Positions 11,430 through 22,759 of a stretch of 64,000 nucleotides of DNA are shown here, piece after piece. Made by a program: the position numbers and the translations under genes. Below the pieces are notes generated by a model. That model did not search any database. It saw only the letters and a program-made list of their open reading frames with translations, and was not told the DNA's origin. Positions within the stretch are counted from its first letter, which is position 1. Each line of letters begins with the position of its first letter. The DNA is taken from NCBI GenBank assembly GCA_002914845.1, contig JXTC01000008.1, forward strand, positions 2,160,875-2,224,874, in the 5' to 3' direction. The stretch is from Trema orientale (lineage: Eukaryota; Streptophyta; Magnoliopsida; Rosales; Cannabaceae).

Positions 11430-13100
11430 GTCTTACTGTTTTTTCTTTAGCATGGCACCTGCAGAGAATCCCGGAGAAGGTTGCAAGAAAATTTGGTAAG
11501 GAACTGTCAGCATTAGCTAAGCTCGTTGTTCTGAATGGCTGCTCTTGGCAAGTGGGATTGGAGCAAGGTAACAATAGAATTTGGTTTCATCAGGGTTGAC
11601 GGGAATTTGTGGAATTTCGTCCCAGAAGAATTACCACATTCCATGTTTGAAAATGTGAACCCTACTCTTACCATCGATTATCTCAGTAATGGTCTAAGTA
11701 AGTCATATTCAGGAGCTGAATTATGGCAAACAGCCCAAGAGGAGGAAATATTTGATGGCAATGTGATGTGATTAAACCCACTTGAAGAAGATACAAAGCT
11801 CTTAAACCAGAAAAACAGAGCAAACCAATATATGAAACTAAGAACACAACACACCAAGAAATTATAGTGGTTCAGCCATTATAACAATGGCCTACGTCCA
11901 CTTTGAGGGCAGTCCTTTCACTATGAGAAAAATTAACAAGATTACAAAGTTGGCTAAACTGTTCTCTGTTCTTCAACCTCACTCAAGCACTCTTCCCTTG
12001 AGTATTTCCCGTAAAAAACAGATCACTCTCCCAGCTTTTCTCTCTTTCTCTCTCTAACCCAATTACAATCTGATTCTCGTTTCTCTATAACCCCTAACAA
12101 GCTATTTATAATACATAGCTGTTACTTACATTAAAGAACCCCTTACCAATCAGATTTCCCCAAAAGTTCCTAACTGTTTTAACTAACACAGCTAGCTTGT
12201 TATAACTGTTATGACAGTTGTACTTTTCTTTGGTTCCTTAATTTGAGAGACATATCAACACAATGGAAGATTTGAAATTCTAGACGTTAAACCTTCAAGT
12301 TTCTTGTGGTTCTTCCAAAGAAGAGCCATTGTCGAACTCGAACACGAACAAGTTCGTAAGAGGATTCATAATCTTACGATTCTTGTCTCTAATCAGAATA
12401 TTGGAAGGTTGGATAAGCGTTCTAGAAGTACTGCTAGTTCCAATGATGGTCTAATTACTAGGAATATTGCCTAAGACACAAGAAGTGGAGGTTGTAAAGA
12501 AAAGAGCAGACACTGTTGAAAGAATTGGCCAACGTCAATATTCCTAGCGGTAGGGGTAGCAGATCAGATAAAACGAAAGAAAATAAGAAGTCTTTCCCGC
12601 GTAATTTGCTGGTAGAAATGCATGAAGAATATATAGAACTTCTTCTTCCCAAAAGTTTCCATTTTACTAATTCGACATGGCTTAAGATATCCAAGGAAAC
12701 CGACAAGGCAACCGTATCTCCAGAATGCGCGTGCTAAAAAATTCTTCTTTCTTAACTTGTTATATCTGCGTTCTGCTTCTTCAGTTGGGCCTGTTTTTAC
12801 AAGCAACAATAAGCCACAATCTTCTTTTTCTTTTTCTCCCCCTTGGTTTAAGCATAAAATCTGTGAAGAAGCATCTGAATCAGTGTCCCGGACTAATCCA
12901 TCTTCAGGTTCACAGTAAGAAACAGAAGTGAAGCAATAGTTGGCTTCATAGAAGAGATTATATCTCGGCTAAGAAACTAGGCAAATGGGCAGCATATATT
13001 TGCATTTGACAATAATTTAGAGGAATGAGATGTCTGTCTTTGAGCTGATCAAGAATGGAAAGGATAATGCGGTAACTGTGCTGAAGCTTGTATATGCCAT
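11430..13100 (+). pseudogene. Two-domain B3 (REM/VRN1-like) pseudogene split by a solo LTR
   Basis: The first B3 domain is readable at about 11450-11660 (RIPEKVARKFGKELSALAKL, then VLNGCSWQVGLEQ and NRIWFHQG). The invariant Trp codon that should follow HQG is TGA, after which REFVEF continues the B3 pattern in the same frame. The second B3 domain is readable from about 12850 (KKHLNQCPGLIHLQVHSKKQ, then LGKWAAYICI). It ends near 13090 with NNLEE followed by a stop where Gly is expected, then, in another frame, MSVFELIKNGKDN, matching the B3 'GDVCVFELI' strand. The domain order B3-linker-B3 fits REM proteins, which are nuclear DNA-binding factors. Stops and frameshifts make it non-functional. 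The linker carries an inserted LTR (11764-12260). Confidence 0.75.
11764..12260 (-). mobile_element. Solo LTR (Copia-like) with 5-bp TSD
   Basis: On the minus strand this 497-bp unit begins TGTTGATATGTCTC and ends TAATCACATCA, i.e. TG...CA. It is flanked by a perfect 5-bp duplication CAATG (11759-11763 and 12261-12265). No internal retrotransposon region is present, so it is a solo LTR left by recombination. The phrase on its sense strand 'AAAGTGGACGTAGGCCATTG' resembles Copia LTR transcript leaders; the superfamily is inferred. Confidence 0.85.
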
Positions 13101-13599
13101 GTGGCTGATTGCTGGTATGGTTCACTCAAGTAGATTCATATTAATAATAAAGCTTAGTTACAGGGTCTCAGTACAGAAGGGTAGAATCAAGACAAGCATT
13201 TGTGAGAGGACAGAGTTGTTTGGTGATGAACCCATGCAAGAAAATTAAAATTGCTATGGTATTTGAGAGAGGTGAATCATAGGCAAGACCTAGGTTGGAT
13301 CTAGTTTAGAGACTAGCTAGGAAAGCATCAGCTGCAATTGAAGACTAGTTTGGAGGTTGAGTTCAGATCTCAATGACTGAAAATTCTTTCACCTTTGGTG
13401 AATATGATGTTGTTTGGACTAGTTTGCCAATTACGTTTTAGTATAGCACTAGACGTGCAATGGGAGACTTGGTATTTTTCATCTTGGAGTTCGATGCACA
13501 AGGTGTCGTTTGCGTCCCTTGGTTGTCGTATATTCTTATCTTATTAATTTACCACTACCAACTCTGTTTCTTTCTGTTAAAGGTTAAATTATTCTAACC

Positions 13600-14935
13600 G
13601 TGTTATCAAGCGCAATGGAATGAACGATTGTATTATATGTGGTTACAAAGCAACAATAATATTAAATTCAAGAGGAGTGCTAAATGTATTCTCTTTCTCG
13701 CTCTCTTGTCTCATTATTTGACACGTAGATTTTACTGTTCAATTTAACATTTTAATAATGTAACAAACCATTGTAAAATTCGATTGTCAAGTAGTGTGAC
13801 TAGCAGAGTAGAGCTAACATTCCTCTAAATGTCCGTACTCAATAATTCACTTTTGTATAATTCTCTTTTTGTGTAATCTAAGTGGAAGAATTCAATGACC
13901 AAATCTTCCCAAACTACGAAGCTCCCAACAAATTTCTTACAGAACTGACTATTTTTGTTAAGAGAGAGAGAGAGAGAGGTAAAAATGGAAGCTTACTTTC
14001 ACGAAGATCAAACTGGAGGCTAGAACCTGCTTGGCCTTCTGATTACTTACTAATCAAAACCCAGAAGTTACAGAAAAAGAGTCAAAATCTTATCTTTGGT
14101 ACCACAATTCAAAGTCCACGTACAAAACTCATTACTCCTAGTTTCCATTATCAACACTAACCAGCTTCTCGGTATCAGCAAATTGAGCTCAAAATTTTCA
14201 TCCGATTCTAAAATATGAGTTTTCCCCTTTAAAAACCTTACTGCGTTGTCAAATTAGGAGCCATATCCTCAGCCAAAACCAAGGTAATGACACGAATTAT
14301 CAAATATTCAAACAAGACATAAAACTTCTTTCAGAATGTCCAGCAACTAACTGAACCATTTCCTGGAGAATTACATACATTTAATAGCTGTATCAGAAAC
14401 AGTCTCATTAATGACAAAAGAAAAAAACAAAAAAAAGAATGAAAGAAATAAAGAAATAAAGAAAATACTATCTCTTATTCTTAATTAAATAAGTACTGCT
14501 TTCAGATAATTCTGATTACTGTCTACATCTTCCATTTCACAAGTGATAGACACAAAATTAGAGCGAATCCTCTATGACTGCGCTTGTCTCCTCCGTTGAA
14601 CAGAAAACAGACTCTTCATATATGGAAGAGCCCAACACCTCACTTTTTTTGCACCATTAATTGCAAGATTCCTGAACTTTTTGGTGTGAATGTTGTAGGA
14701 GACCAACTTTCCCTCTCTATTTACTCGCATGAGAAGCTCATCACTCTTCCAGAAAGTCAACGGACTTGCCATTCCTATGAAGGGTCCAATGGTTAGCTGT
14801 TTGATCCAAGAACTAGAACCTTTAACACTACCAAAGCAATCACCCATTATCCATACTTGAATGGTTTCATCACTCATTCCATCCGAAGAATACAAAAACA
14901 AGGCAACAGATTCATTCCATGGAATAGCTGGACAG
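13600..14935 (-). pseudogene. F-box C-terminal (FBA) fragment, truncated paralogue of the 41.8-43.1 kb gene
   Basis: On the minus strand, 14935 down to 14572 encodes WNESVALFLYSSDGMSDETI, then QVWIMGDCFGSV, SSWIKQLTIGPFIG, LTFWKSDELL and GKLVSYNIHTKKFRNL. This is the F-box-associated domain tail seen again at 42215-41832. The F-box itself and the N-terminal two thirds are missing. Upstream of 14935 the sequence switches abruptly to the block shared with 29.7-32.6 kb. The 3' flank (13600-14570) also matches 40.4-41.1 kb, so this is a genomic fragment and not a retrocopy. The 163-codon open frame covering it is therefore chimeric. Confidence 0.7.
13961..13978. repeat. (GA)n microsatellite
   Basis: A pure AG/GA run in the F-box fragment's 3' flank; the paralogous site near 40561 is only a short AGAGAAAGG. 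Confidence 0.8.
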
Positions 14936-15750
14936 GAGTGAAGATATTGATGTTTTGTGTGTGGTTTTGGAGCATTCGATGGAATAGACAACATACAATA
15001 TATATATATATATATAGTGTACTTGCCAATTAAGACATGCCTTGTGTATGGGATTGACTCCATTTGTCACATACCTTTACGCCTTTGAAAAAAAAAAAAA
15101 AAGGGAATACTGCATATTAAGTAGTTTTAGTGGCCAAAAAAAAAAAAAAATTCTCAATGAGTCAATGCATGCTAAGTAGCATCATATGCAACGGGTACTG
15201 CATATGTGTAATTAAGTACGTTATCATCACAGTATAGTGCGAATTAGTTGATTTGGTTAATTATTATATTTTTAGTTAATCCGGATAACTCTTGGCATAC
15301 TAGCTACCTTTTAAATTGACTGGCTAGCTATTGGTTCGTGCTGCATATCATACGTGTCTAAAAGGCCAATTAATGATATATATATATCAATATCAGTAAC
15401 ATACGTGGATTAATGCTCTCAGTACAAAAACAAATCAAAAAAACAAAGTGACATACTAGATTTTTGCAGCTTAATTTTCCTTTTATGATTCTTCTGTGAA
15501 AACTTTGTATCGTGCATCTAATCATAGATAGATCTATATTACCGTAGTAGGGGGTTTCAATATATTTGATATGTCATTTTTTTTAAGGGAATAAATCAAA
15601 TTTTCTAATACATTATAGCGTATCTATTTTTTCTTAACAACAAATAATTTGATGCATTCTAATAATCAGTCAAATACAATGATCGAATTACAAATAAACC
15701 ATAATAAAATACAGCCGATCAAATTATTGAATTCGAATGATGCTTAGGGA

Positions 15751-15810
15751 GGAGCATAATGTACACGAGATCTAGGTAATATGCATATACACGAGATCTA
15801 GGTAATGTGC
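15751..15810. repeat. Short tandem duplication
   Basis: The phrase TACACGAGATCTAGGTAAT followed by rTGCATr occurs twice in tandem (about 26 bp apart), with one substitution. Confidence 0.6.
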
Positions 15811-16035
15811 ATGTAAACTTAGGATACAAATAGAACTTCATCAAAATAACCTCTTTAGCTTTTTTAAATAACCCTTCACCACCCAAGTTACTCTTTCAAT
15901 TGATTTAATAATAGATTTTCTGGAAAGAGCAATCTTTAACGACATAATTTCTTCCATATTTAGATCTTTAAATATTCAAATTTAGAAAAAAACCACAATA
16001 AACTGATTAAAATAAACAACGATAAATTAAAAATA

Positions 16036-16262
16036 GGCACCAATCTAGTAGGTATTTTTTTTTTACCTATGCATAGGTATCAATTTGGCCAAAAAAATTT
16101 TTTTGCACATTTTTTTATATTAAAAAGTAAGAGAGAGAAATAGCATTAATGATGCATGTCTTTTCATGCACATCATTATAACCGTTAGATCATCATTTGG
16201 CTAAAAAAAAAATACCTACACATAGGTAAAAAAAAAAAAAAATACTTACTAGATTGGCAACT
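16036..16262. mobile_element. MULE-type MITE with 10-bp TSD
   Basis: A 227-bp fold-back element. The left arm reads CCAATCTAGTAGGTATTTTT...ACCTATGCATAGGTA, and the right arm is its complement (TACCTACACATAGGTA...AATACTTACTAGATTGG). It is flanked by perfect ATTAAAAATA repeats (16026-16035 and 16263-16272). A 9-10 bp target duplication points to Mutator-like transposition. Related arm fragments lie near 31683-32110. Confidence 0.8.
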
Positions 16263-16459
16263 ATTAAAAATATACACATCTAGATTTTGGTAGGAGAAAA
16301 CCTCCATAGAATAAATCTAGAGGACAAAGAACTTCAAACAAAATGAAGGACTAGTAAAACAAAATAGAAAAGAAAAGAAAAACAAAAGTTTATTATTGGG
16401 AAAAATCCTACTGAAGAGGGATATCTTGATCTCCTATTTCTTAATCTACGTTCAATTGG

Positions 16460-16621
16460 CTGCCAACTGGGGCTAGCTCAGTTGGTCCAAGGTTTGAGGG
16501 TTGTGTGTGTGTGTTTGGGGGGTCAGAGGTTCAAATCTTGGTAGTGTGTGTGTGTCATTTTTCTTTAATTTATAGTAAGTGGTGGTCATTAGTTAAGCTC
16601 CACTTTAAAAAAAAAAAAAAA
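16460..16621 (+). mobile_element. tRNA-derived SINE with 17-bp TSD
   Basis: Pol III box A (TAGCTCAGTTGG, 16474-16485) and box B (GGTTCAAATC, 16528-16537) occur in tRNA-like spacing inside a ~160-bp insert ending in a poly(A) run. Perfect 17-bp direct repeats AATCTACGTTCAATTGG flank it (16443-16459 and 16622-16638). These are the full hallmarks of a SINE. It cannot be a functional tRNA gene because the head does not fold and a (GT)n tract interrupts the loop region. Confidence 0.9.
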
Positions 16622-17184
16622 AATCTACGTTCAATTGGTTAACTTTAAATACATAAAAAAAAAAGCTATATACCGTTATACGTGGATATAGAATAATTAA
16701 CGGGTATACATGAAAATAATGCATATCTTTGCAATATTATTGGCTGGTCGATTATCACATGACCCAAAATTCGTGCATCTTTCCGATAGAAAAGGCAAAT
16801 ATGGTGTTTTGTCATGATTTACATATTTTTGTGTGTATATCTATATATAAATACATATTCAAGTCGTGTTTATAATAATACCCAGGTCCCATGTCTTCAA
16901 ATTCGAATACACGCACCTCAACGAGGACCCAATGCGTGAGCCAATGGGAGTCTTCATTTACAGGGTCATTACCCTCGAAAAGTGTGGAAACACTTATAAA
17001 GTCTATAATCCCGACGTTTACTTCTTTTTCAACGCATGAGCAAAGATTCGAGTATTTTACAGTCTCTTTTCTTTTTATTTGAACGACACAAAATTCCAAC
17101 AGTTCGAGGGTGTTAAAACATAAAAGTAGCTAAGCTACAATATGCACAATACAATAGTGATCGATCATGAATATATGCAGGAAT

Positions 17185-17290
17185 GGATTGCCTTGTCTAA
17201 GCCTCAAGGCTTCCCTGTTTCGGGCAATATTTGTTTGTAATGGCAACTCCATGTGATTGTTGTTGACATTCTTGTACACCCTAGAAAAAT
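17185..17290 (-). other. Conserved coding-like segment of unknown identity, copy A
   Basis: On the minus strand a splice-acceptor-like TTTTTCTAG precedes an open frame reading VYKNVNNNHMEL, then PLQTNIARNREALRLRQGNP. The same segment occurs in copy B (32560-32421) with several amino-acid differences but no length change. I do not recognise the family. A second possible exon lies at 17082-16880 (SHWLTHWVLVEVRVFEFEDM), whose copy-B counterpart is partly deleted. It could be a remnant of a duplicated gene or a conserved transposon part. Confidence 0.35.
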
Positions 17291-17583
17291 ATAAAATAGG
17301 CTTGTGACCACATGATCATTAAGTTCAAAATTCAACTAAAATTTCCCAATAAATAAATAATTAAAATTAAATTAAATTAAAGGAATCTCAATTGTCAACA
17401 TCAAACAGTATATTTATTACTCTCTTGATCAACAAAATCCGTGTGTAAATATAATGCTTAATTGTATTTTATCTATGTATAAGCATTATATTGTTTAGGA
17501 ACTGATTTTATTTCTTGTAAGTATTGTTTCTGTTTCCTTTGAGATATTAATTGTTGTTATGATTACTGCTTATTACTTATATT

Positions 17584-18354
17584 CAGTGGCGGACTCAGAA
17601 ATTATTTCTAGGGTAGGCATAAACATTTTTTCTATTGTCATAAACGGGCTCCTCAAAGAATATCATTAATCGAAGCAAAAAGTTTCAAATTACAATGTAA
17701 GTATAAGTATTACAATTTCAAATTCCTCAAAGAAATGAGATGAAAAATGAACCACAAATACAACTTAGAATAAATATGTGGGTTACCTAAGGTGGGCATA
17801 ATAGAAATTAAATTTTTACACTTTGATAAACTACTTATTATATAACAATTTATACACTAACAGAAGATAAGAAATTATATAAGATTTATAAACATATTAC
17901 CTAAATAATATATATGTATTTAAATATCATAAATTCATAACCAAATATTTATTACAAAACCAGAGAAGTAAAAAAGATAAAGAGAATAAAAAAATATAAA
18001 AATAGATATATTGTATTTATTAAGAATTAGAGAAATAAATATAATTTAATTTTGATTGAGATCAGATATAGAAATAAAAGAATTTACAAAATGTATCATG
18101 AATTAATTTATATATTATTTAAAAAGATTTTTTATTTCCTAAATTACGTATATGTTAGTTATTAAATGTTACATAAATAACTAAAATTAAATTTTTCAAT
18201 GAAATAAAATATGAAAATAAAATAATTTATAGAAGAAAAAGTTTCAATATATATGTTATATTCCCTCAAATAAATATATAGTATATATATAAGGAGTTTT
18301 TCAAAAATTTAGGGGGGAATATGCCCCCCTTGCCGTAGTGTAGGTCTGCCGTTG
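17584..18354. mobile_element. Non-autonomous hAT element (771 bp)
   Basis: The left end reads CAGTGGCGGACTCAG and the complement of the right end reads CAACGGCAGACCTAC, an imperfect terminal inverted repeat of the common plant CAGTGGCGGA type. It is flanked by near-identical 8-bp repeats CTTATATT (17576-17583) and CTCATATT (18355-18362). A subterminal GGGGGG...CCCCCC palindrome lies near the right end (18310-18330). No transposase frame is present. Confidence 0.8.
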
Positions 18355-20121
18355 CTCATATTGTTTTATTAACATAATGATCTTTTTTAGTATTTAGTTG
18401 TTTGTACAATTTCGTTTTGTCTATGTAGATGATTGTTTTGTAGAAATGTACACACACTTAAAGTCCATTTGGTTATATTGGTGGAATGGTAATGTTGATA
18501 GTAATGAGAATGAAATGGAAAGGAATCAGGATGTAATTATGCTATTTGGTTAGAACTTTAGAATCAGCAGCTAAATGAGCTTTTTTATGTTTGGTTGACT
18601 CTGGAAATGAATGAAATTAGATGTATTTAATAAAAATACTCTCAATCTTAAAATGCATATTTATGCAATTTAACATTTTTTTTAAAAAAATCACATAGTA
18701 AAAAAAAAAAAAAACACATTCAAGATTTAAAAAAATTAAATTTTTTTATAAAAATATTAATAAAAAATCATATTTTATAAATGGTGATATACTAGTTACT
18801 ACTTATATATACGATAACCACAATGTCCATGTCATTATATAAAAAAAATATAGAAATAGAATTGGCCAAATCATATACGCAATTACCACATTAGTAGAAG
18901 AAGAGTTACATTAATTAGCTATATAATAGCACTTCATGTCACATTGACATGTAAATATCTTATAATTAATCAAAATACATAATAAGATGTTTATGTCACC
19001 TGAAAACATGATCATAAATCAATATTATATCATCAAGGAAAGTCATATATGATCATATCCAAAAGATGGCAATTAACTTGCCAAATACACAAAACTTGCT
19101 TCTCAAAAAGATTTTCTTCATTGTGTCAATGTATTGTCTTAGATAGTACCATTAAGGAGAGCTCTCACCCATTCATCACTACCATCATCACGAACATTAA
19201 AAAAAAATGAAACCATAGCATTGTCTTGCAAGATCATTCGAACTACCTTATGGCGTTATATTATGGTAAGTGTTGTGGTCTCTGTAACTCATTTCTAAGT
19301 TCCATTTATTTTTCATTCATATCCTCACCAATAGCTTTGTTCGAACGAATAGAAGTTTGTTTAATAACTCCTATAATAACATAAGATGATTCCTTAAGTA
19401 CTTCATATGCCTCTCTAATTGCTTACAATTTTCCTCTTTTTCTTAGATGAGCCATATGATTGGGGGATTGAGATTGAGTAATTTTTAGTGCTTCTGAAAA
19501 AGACATAGATTGTACCTCATTTGTACTCATCATATTGTTAGTATTATTAAAATATCTTCATCAAGATTAATATCTTCTTCATTATTAAGTTTGTTAACAA
19601 CATCAGCTGGTATCTTTGTATTTTTTCTAGTAGTACGGTCTTTACCAAAAACCATACATAAGTCGCTATAAAAAGGGAATAATTTTGTCCTGACTCTACA
19701 TTTTATATGAAAAATAGGATTAATTAAACTTAAACGAGTCATAATCTCTTTTCTTCTCATAATTTGTGTTTCAGCTAAACTTAAACAAGTCATTATCCTA
19801 CAATCACAATAATGAAACAATATGAAACTCAATTACAATTTCAATCACATACAACTAAACCACATATTATTTTTAAAAAATGTCCCAATTCTACAATACC
19901 AATTATTAAACAAGCACACTTCATATTCAATACAATATAACGTTAAGCAAAGACTATACCTATGTGGAAAGAACTCGTAATTATATCTATTACTATATGA
20001 AAATGACTCAACAATCAGCATGTTATTATTAATAAGTCCAAATTAAAAAGTTGGCTAAAAAGTTGACTAAAGCTTTGGTCATGTATACAACAAATACATT
20101 AAATAAAGAATGACATGATAA

Positions 20122-20214
20122 ATAAAAACTAAAAGACAATAAAAAAGTTGGCATAAAAACTAAAAGACAATAAAAAAATTTGGCATAAAAACTAAAAGAT
20201 AATAAAAAAGTTGG
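20122..20214. repeat. Three tandem ~31-bp repeats inside the Harbinger-like element
   Basis: Three consecutive units of ATAAAAACTAAAAGACAATA plus about 11 bases (31, 32 and 30 bp) start at 20122, 20153 and 20185. Confidence 0.85.
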
Positions 20215-20842
20215 TTAAAACTTTGTAGAATGATGCATATACATTAAATAAAGAATAAAATATTAAATAAAATTAAAAACTAAATAAAGAAGTTGGCTCA
20301 CCCTGTCTTTCATTAATCAACGGAATAACTTTAAGAAAGAAAGAACAAATTTCAGAAAATATATTATATTTATATATATATACACACACATTACCTATAC
20401 CACTATAAAGATTATAAGATCTGAAATGGTCCTTCGAAAAAAAAAACAAATATATCGGTTTCATTCTCAGCACCAAATCAAAATTATACAATCAAATTCA
20501 CTCATTTCTATTCTAATCATACACAGAAAGAAACAAGAAAGAAGAAGCTTATACAAAAATAGTTACAGAGAGTGATGAGATCAATGACTAACTTTTTTCA
20601 GTATCGACGAAAGACCGTCCACGGAGGAGGGTTGGCGGCGGTGAATCCACAGAGGAGAGTCGGCGATGTCACATTCATGGAGGAGGGTTGGTGGCAGAGC
20701 TCGTCTAGATTTTTTCTTTGTTGGGGATCTATGAAGTCATAGAAGCAAAGGGATTATTTGGAAAAAAATAAAAAGGGTTCAAAGGAAGGATAGTGTATTC
20801 CATCTAAAGTTGGGTAGAATGGAATTCTATTAAATTTGTTTC

Positions 20843-20970
20843 CATTGGAAAGGTTTTCTCTACTTGGGCTTTCTAACCAAACATTTGAATTGGGCTTTTT
20901 TGGAATCATTGGAAAGGCTTTCTCTACTTGGGCTTTCTAACCAAACATTTGAATTGGGCTTTTTCGGAAT
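20843..20970. repeat. 64-bp tandem duplication at the Harbinger-like right end
   Basis: Units 20843-20906 and 20907-20970 differ at about two positions (CATTGGAAAGGYTTTCTCTA...). They lie just inside the right terminal repeat and multiply the subterminal motif 'ctaaccaaacatttgaattg'. Confidence 0.9.
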
Positions 20971-21165
20971 CCTTTCCTTTCCTTTTCTTTCCTTTACCAT
21001 TAACTAAACGGGACCTTAGTACCAAGTATCGTGTATACACATGTTATATATTCACACTTGGTAGCAATTGTCAGTGCACACACCATGTGGTAGTTGGTGC
21101 CATGTAGAATTTTATAAATTTTAAAAAATAAACTAAAAGGTAATCATCGTTTTACTGTACCAAGT

Positions 21166-21860
21166 AATAGTGTAATGAAATGGTGAACAATAAGAAAACT
21201 AGGGGTAACTTGTATTATTTTATAGAGGATCGTTAGTAGTTAATTAGGATCCTCTAGAAGCAGTACAAGATCTTTTTTTTTTTTTTTTGTACTTAAAATT
21301 TAATTAATAATTCATAAGGATCCTCCAGAAGACAGTACAAGTTTCTTATTTTTTTTTTTTGCACTTAAAATTTAAGTAATAATTCATACATAATAATTGT
21401 TGGTTAAATAAGTAATTAAGAATAATTAATTACAAAATTATTTAAACTAAATAATTGATTATTAATTAATAATAATTAAATACATAATAATTTTCAATTA
21501 AATAATTAATAATAATTAATTAAAACTATTAAATAATCAGTAAAGTAATAATAATTTGTAATTAAATAATTTATTAACAATTTTTAAATAAATTATCAAC
21601 ACTAATAAATAATAAGTAAATAAAAAATAATATTAATTAAAATATTAATTAACATTAATAATTAATAATTAATTAATTAATTAACATTAATATGTAATAA
21701 TTAATTAACATAATAAAATAAAATAAAAATGGTTCATTATTTTGGTGCCCTAAACCAAAGACATATGGTGTAATGATATGATGAACACTGAAAAAGTTCG
21801 GGGGGTGCTTGAACTGATTTTGGAGGACCCTTAGCGATTAGGAGTCTCTAGAAGTACCAG
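21166..21860. repeat. Imperfect direct repeats around an AT-rich tract
   Basis: A phrase 'gtgtaatga.atg.tgaaca...gaggatcgttag...ctctagaag' at about 21170-21265 recurs at about 21768-21855. A local ~70-bp tandem copy (21247-21316 and 21317-21389) begins GGATCCTC.AGAAG. Between them, 21390-21720 is an almost pure A/T tract built on AATTAAT units. It may be a transposon with direct terminal repeats or simply local duplication. Confidence 0.5.
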
Positions 21861-22407
21861 TTCCCCCCTCATCTCCCCCTCTTTTTCAACACTTGGTGGT
21901 TAGGGAATCATAATGAATGCTTTAATGTTAATTTGACCTTCATAAAATTTGATAATTTTTTTTTGAATTAAGTAGTTAGTAGTGTTACTTCATAATGATT
22001 AAACTTTTAATCCAAAGTAATTACTAATAACATTGTCATCATATTTTATGGACTTTACTCTGCATTTTGTTACCACATAGAAGCTTAACAGATGTACCCA
22101 ACTGGGTTCTCATTTTAAGCACTATAAATATATGAAAATCCAATTGGTGTTTTTGTTTAGTTTTTATGTGATTCACAATGTAAAATATGGAAAATAAAAA
22201 GTTATGACAATTTTTTGTTTTGTAGTCATAATATGTATATTAATACACGTTATGACTTTAATACATCTATGCATTATTTTATTCACGAAAAAAATTATCT
22301 GACCCATTCAAGAATCGGTGGGAGATTATGCATCTCAATACTGATTCATGAATTGTCCTATTTAAATAGTTTGTGATTATATATTATATATTGTTGTTTA
22401 TTTTAAA

Positions 22408-22759
22408 GGGTCATCTTTATACCTTGTATTTTGACACTTTGTTCAGTTTGTAACTTATATTTTGGTTATGATCAATATTGACCCTTAGATTTAAAATCAG
22501 TTACAAATTTATACTCTGACACTAACTTAGAGCAGTTAATCTACCAATATGATTCAATAAATTTATTCTCTGATAAGTTTTTATATAGTTTGTTTTCAAT
22601 TTTTTAAACGACATCTTGGTAAATTAACTGCTCTAAATTGGTATCAGGATATAATTTGTAACAAATTTCAAATCTAAAAATCAATATTGATAATAACCAA
22701 AATACAAGGTATAATTTGAACAAAGTGTCAAAATACAAGGTATAAAAGTGATATTATCC
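22408..22759. mobile_element. Long fold-back MITE (352 bp)
   Basis: The two halves are inverted copies over about 140 bp: left ATACCTTGTATTTTGACACT, right complement identical over that stretch, then matching 'ttggttat.atcaatattga' and 'tagagcagttaat' in both arms. The flanks are TATTTTAAA (22399-22407) and TATTTTTAAA (22760-22769), a probable 9-bp target duplication with one indel. No coding capacity. Confidence 0.8.

Larger units (their letters stand above)
14935..17290. repeat. Segmental duplication block, copy A (partner 29.75-32.56 kb)
   Basis: Several stretches match the second block in the same order and orientation: 'ggaatagacaacatacaata' near 14970 versus 29808; 'aattaagacatgcct' near 15028; 'caatgagtcaatgcat' near 15153 versus 30750; 'attggctggtcgattatcac' near 16738 versus 31571; 'catgtcttcaaattcgaata' near 16890 versus 32292; and 'taagcctcaaggcttccctg' near 17198 versus 32450. 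Copy A contains a MITE (16036-16262) and a SINE (16460-16621) that copy B lacks. Confidence 0.8.
18461..21015 (-). mobile_element. PIF/Harbinger-like element with ORF1 (Myb/SANT-type) remnant
   Basis: The ends AAGTCCATTTGGTTATATTGG and, as complement, GGTCCCGTTTAGTTAATGG form an inverted repeat. They are flanked by TTA on both sides (18458-18460 and 21016-21018), the Harbinger target. Inside, on the minus strand, 19832-19530 and on to about 19140 encode pieces like LCMVFGKDRTTRKNTKIPAD and, further along, ALLNG, which resemble the DNA-binding ORF1 companion protein of Harbinger elements. They carry stops. I see no DDE transposase. Confidence 0.65.

Noticed and set aside
14572..15063. 163-codon ORF as a real protein
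   Set aside because: Its N-terminal part is the unrelated duplicated block with a (TA)n tract; only the FBA tail is protein-like, so it is a chimeric pseudogene frame.
16463..16540. tRNA gene on the plus strand
   Set aside because: Box A and B are present but the acceptor stem is absent, a GT repeat interrupts it, and poly-A plus 17-bp TSDs identify a SINE.
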